From the NCBI GenBank assembly GCA_903922745.1, contig CAIXVA010000047.1, positions 1-14,552 of the forward strand: DNA of 14,552 bases. Direction: 5' to 3'. The first letter of the stretch is position 1, and each line of letters starts with the position of its first letter. The notes beneath the pieces are model-generated. The model saw only the letters and a program-made list of their open reading frames with translations. It was not told the origin of the DNA and did no database searches. Shown in pieces: positions 13,918 to 14,552 of the stretch. The translations under genes and the position numbers were made by a program. The DNA comes from an uncultured Actinomycetes bacterium. Lineage in GTDB: Bacteria; Actinomycetota; Actinomycetes; Nanopelagicales; Nanopelagicaceae.

Positions 13918-14552
13918 AGGTGCCACCATTGTGAAAGAGGTGCCCCAATTGCAGTAAATCGTTCTGGATTTGGCAGTGAGCCAACTCCACGTTGATATTG
14001 GTTGCCATCCCACTTCCAGAGCATTTCGATTTCAGCACGATCATTTTCATATCGACCAGTTACTGAAGCAACTTCACTAATCCGTCGAGTACCTTGTGCA
14101 TCCAAAGTCGTATGAACAATGACATCAATTGCTGAGGCAACGGTAGGTGCAATAAATTTATGGGAAATGTTTTCTCCTGCCAGCAGCGGCAAAGTTTGTA
14201 GTTTTACAATTGCATCTCGCGGTGAATTAGCATGCAAAGTGCCCATTCCAGGCAAACCTGAATTTAGTGCGATCAGTAAATCAAGTGCTTCGGCCTCGCG
14301 AACTTCACCCACGATGATCCTAGAGGGACGCATGCGCAGCGACTCTTTGATCAGCCGTCGCAAGGGAATCTCACCTTCGCCTTGCAGGTTTGCACTTCGA
14401 GTTTGCATCTGTACAACATCGGGTAACTGAGGAGTCAATTCAAAAACTTCTTCAATTGTCACAACTCTTTCACTGCGTGGAACTGCGCCGGCTAAGGCAT
14501 TCAATACAGTTGTCTTTCCGGCTTGCGTACCTCCGCTTACTAAAATATTTAG
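13914..14552 (-). CDS. tadA: TadA/CpaF secretion ATPase, N-terminus outside the window
   Basis: A hexameric type II/IV secretion ATPase that powers Flp/Tad pilus assembly. The frame is open to the window edge: 212 residues plus stop are visible, about the C-terminal half of the family. It starts directly before Walker A, GGTQAGKTT (from about 14534), continues with the Asp-box region VTIEEVFEL, the arginine-rich LRMRPSRIIVGEVR (Walker B, catalytic Glu) and the His-box GTLHANSPRDA (near 14234). The TTG at 14504 is internal, because it follows the Walker A motif. CpaF proteins usually have GTGSGKTT at the P-loop; the Q-A here is a mild variant that keeps GKT. The stop overlaps tadB by 4 nt, implying translational coupling. 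The promoter and any pilin genes are outside the window. Confidence 0.92.
   Translation of the reverse strand, partial: LNILVSGGTQAGKTTVLNALAGAVPRSERVVTIEEVFELTPQLPDVVQMQTRSANLQGEGEIPLRRLIKESLRMRPSRIIVGEVREAEALDLLIALNSGLPGMGTLHANSPRDAIVKLQTLPLLAGENISHKFIAPTVASAIDVIVHTTLDAQGTRRISEVASVTGRYENDRAEIEMLWKWDGNQYQRGVGSLPNPERFTAIGAPLSQWWHL

Noticed and set aside
1..14552. tRNA/rRNA genes, CRISPR arrays, insertion sequences, prophage genes
   Set aside because: None seen: no cloverleaf-like sequence in the gaps, no regularly spaced repeats, and no transposase or integrase motifs in any plausible ORF.

Overview
The window looks like chromosomal DNA of a streamlined, moderate-GC actinobacterium, in the style of freshwater acI / Nanopelagicales lineages. 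This is inferred from gene content and order, not from a database match. The main support is the order adnA-adnB, nudC, uvrD2, whiB7, which matches the mycobacterial neighbourhood of those genes. Very short intergenic gaps, stop/start overlaps and a base composition clearly below that of mycobacteria or Streptomyces fit a small genome.

Layout. 1-1712 (+): the 3' nine-tenths of typA/bipA, closed by a strong hairpin terminator. 1805-8106 (+): adnA and adnB, the two helicase-nuclease subunits of the actinobacterial double-strand-break resection machine, overlapping by 1 nt. 8135-8941 (-): an endonuclease/exonuclease/phosphatase-family protein facing adnB. 8969-11592 (+): nudC (NADH pyrophosphatase) and uvrD2 (SF1 helicase), overlapping by 13 nt. 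11593-11996 (+): a 404-nt leader with no large gene. It holds a good promoter, a 52-codon upstream ORF, an intrinsic terminator and a competing antiterminator pairing. 11997-12395 (+): whiB7. 12392-14552 (-): three genes of a Tad/type II-secretion-like pilus operon (tadA partial, tadB, tadC), joined by 4-nt ATGA overlaps and convergent with whiB7.

The most interesting element is the whiB7 leader. Bases 11853-11864, inside the upstream ORF, can pair with 11910-11921 (11 of 12 Watson-Crick pairs). The second segment is also most of the 5' arm of the terminator hairpin (11907-11940). The two structures exclude each other. The pairing arm lies directly downstream of a tandem AFYA-AFYA peptide repeat in the upstream ORF. 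This is the architecture expected for ribosome-mediated attenuation, in which slowed translation, for example by a ribosome-targeting antibiotic, would release whiB7 expression. An AT-rich tract next to the -35 hexamer of the leader promoter also fits WhiB7 autoactivation through its AT-hook.

Together the plus-strand genes cover DNA break processing (AdnAB, UvrD2), nucleotide/NAD hygiene (NudC) and the antibiotic and redox response (WhiB7). The minus-strand Tad genes encode the motor and inner-membrane platform of a pilus and are probably a separate transcription unit.
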